From Xanthomonas hortorum (GTDB lineage Bacteria > Pseudomonadota > Gammaproteobacteria > Xanthomonadales > Xanthomonadaceae): a stretch of 64,000 bases of DNA. The stretch lies in assembly GCF_002940005.1 (NCBI RefSeq), contig NZ_MDEF01000005.1; one strand, 5' to 3'. This document shows, piece by piece, positions 63,010-64,000 of this stretch. Every line of letters begins with the position of its first letter. Position 1 is the first letter of the stretch. The notes under the pieces are model-generated. The model did not search any database and was not told where the DNA came from. It saw only the letters and a list, made by a program, of their open reading frames with translations. The translations under genes and the position numbers were made by a program.

Positions 63010-63071
63010 CCCGCGATGCGTATGCTCATCACTCCTGCGGCCGACGCGACAGTGCCTGGCCCGATGAGCGC

Positions 63072-64000
63072 ATGAACGTCTCCGACTACTCGCCGCCCCG
63101 CTGGTTGCGCAATCCGCATGTGCAATCACTGCTGGGCAGCAGTGCGTTGCGCCGGATCCGCAGCCGCCAGTTGCTGGCCGCCAGCGGCGCGGTGACCAGC
63201 GAACATATTCTCGACGGCGGCGACGGCGTACGCCTGCAGGGCTGGATGAGCATCCCGCCCGGCGATGCACCGGTGCGCGCCACCGTGCTGCTGCTGCACG
63301 GCTGGGAAGGCAGCGCCGATTCCAATTACATGCGGCTCACCGCTGCGCGCCTGCTGGGCCTGGGCTATCAGGTGTTCCGGCTGAATTTCCGCGACCACGG
63401 CGGCACCCATCACCTCAATGTGGATCTGTTTCACTCCGATCGCATCGATGAAGTGGTCAACGCTGCAGGCGATCTGTGGCGGCGCTTTCCCGCGCCGCAG
63501 TTATTGGTGGCCGGTTATTCGCTGGGCGGCAATTTCGCACTGCGGCTCGCCCTGCGCGCGCCGGCGGCCGGCCTGCCGGTGGCGCGGGTCGCAGCGGTGT
63601 GCCCGCTGCTGGATCCGGCCGCCACCATGCTGCAGCTGGAAAAAGGCCCGCAGTTCTACGATTGGTATTTCCGCCGGCGCTGGCGCGAATCGCTGTTGCG
63701 CAAACGCAAGCTGTTTCCCGATCAGCACGGCTACGACGATGCCACCCTGGCGCTGGACATGCGCGGCCTGATGGCCTGGCTGGCCGAGCAGCACACCGGG
63801 CACGGCTCGCTGCAGGCGTATTTCGACAGTTATTCGATTGCCGGCGAACGCCTGGCCGGCCTGCAGGTGCCGGTCCACATCCTGATGGCCGAAGACGACC
63901 CGGTGATTCCGTTCGCCGATTTCGCCGGCTGGCATCTGCCCGCGCACGCCCAGCTGGAAATCGCACGCTGGGGCGGCCATTGCGGCTTTCTGGAAAATGC
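63072..64000 (+). CDS. YheT-type alpha/beta hydrolase, 3' end cut by window
   Basis: A partial protein, 309 codons to the window edge without a stop. ATG 63072 opens MNVSDYSPPRWLRNPHVQSL, typical of the YheT/UPF0017 family. The nucleophile elbow is GYSLGGNF, the Asp is in MAEDDPVIP, and the His is near the edge (GGHCGF), so nearly the whole protein is present. It is a probable cytoplasmic esterase. Confidence 0.85.
   Translation, partial: MNVSDYSPPRWLRNPHVQSLLGSSALRRIRSRQLLAASGAVTSEHILDGGDGVRLQGWMSIPPGDAPVRATVLLLHGWEGSADSNYMRLTAARLLGLGYQVFRLNFRDHGGTHHLNVDLFHSDRIDEVVNAAGDLWRRFPAPQLLVAGYSLGGNFALRLALRAPAAGLPVARVAAVCPLLDPAATMLQLEKGPQFYDWYFRRRWRESLLRKRKLFPDQHGYDDATLALDMRGLMAWLAEQHTGHGSLQAYFDSYSIAGERLAGLQVPVHILMAEDDPVIPFADFAGWHLPAHAQLEIARWGGHCGFLEN

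Overview
The window looks like a chromosomal segment of a plant-associated Xanthomonas (high GC, dense operons with 4-bp ATGA overlaps). A type III-effector-like gene sits behind a plant-inducible-promoter (PIP) box. There is a large pectin/hexuronate utilisation locus and several families of GC-rich intergenic palindromes. No tRNA, rRNA, prophage, intact insertion sequence or CRISPR array was recognised. One ambiguous base (N at 15591) shows the sequence is not finished quality, so isolated frameshifts need care.

Layout. 0.7-1.6 kb: a frameshifted effector candidate with an MGNIC myristoylation-type start. 2.1-10.8 kb: a translationally coupled glgE, treS-maltokinase, glgB operon, which makes alpha-glucan from trehalose through maltose-1-phosphate. 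11.2-13.3 kb: a three-gene inner-membrane operon (DUF3325, DUF3649, PepSY type) usually linked to siderophore uptake. 13.4-15.3 kb: a YfcE-type phosphoesterase and an exported aldo/keto reductase.

15.8-30.9 kb is a carbohydrate locus. It holds a rhamnogalacturonan acetylesterase-like SGNH protein, two further exported esterases, a hydratase-family enzyme, a complete TRAP transporter, a GH43 glycosidase, a LacI-type regulator, KduI, KduD, an RpiB/LacAB-type isomerase and an unusual SGNH-esterase/cupin fusion. Two nearly identical operator-like sites (19766 and 26756) probably tie the divergent esterase/TRAP promoter and kduI to the LacI regulator. Esterases and GH43 would trim pectic polymers outside the cytoplasm, TRAP would import uronates, and KduI/KduD would process 5-keto-4-deoxyuronate inside.

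31-64 kb is mixed housekeeping and accessory content: two hipBA modules (31.1-32.7 and 49.2-51.1 kb), an M61-type peptidase, phhA with a divergent Lrp-type regulator, a TonB siderophore receptor, a patatin lipoprotein, a lone ABC ATPase, a fatty-acid desaturase and an EF-hand protein. These are followed by a compact osmoprotectant-type ABC transporter whose binding protein and permease are fused, and an ergothioneine locus (egtB-egtD with a divergent PLP enzyme). Then come a fused indolepyruvate ferredoxin oxidoreductase, an AEC transporter and a ParA/SixA/YceI/phospholipase-D run. The window ends with a thioesterase, a PlsC acyltransferase and a hydrolase cut by the right edge.

The most unusual signals are the PIP-box/MGNIC effector with a single frameshift, the esterase-cupin fusion, the GlgE with an extra degenerate amylase-like domain, two ACAT-N7-ATGT palindromes in front of the second hipB, a duplicated composite palindromic element (15.5 and 56.0 kb), and an 8+8 heptanucleotide array abutting a thioesterase start codon.
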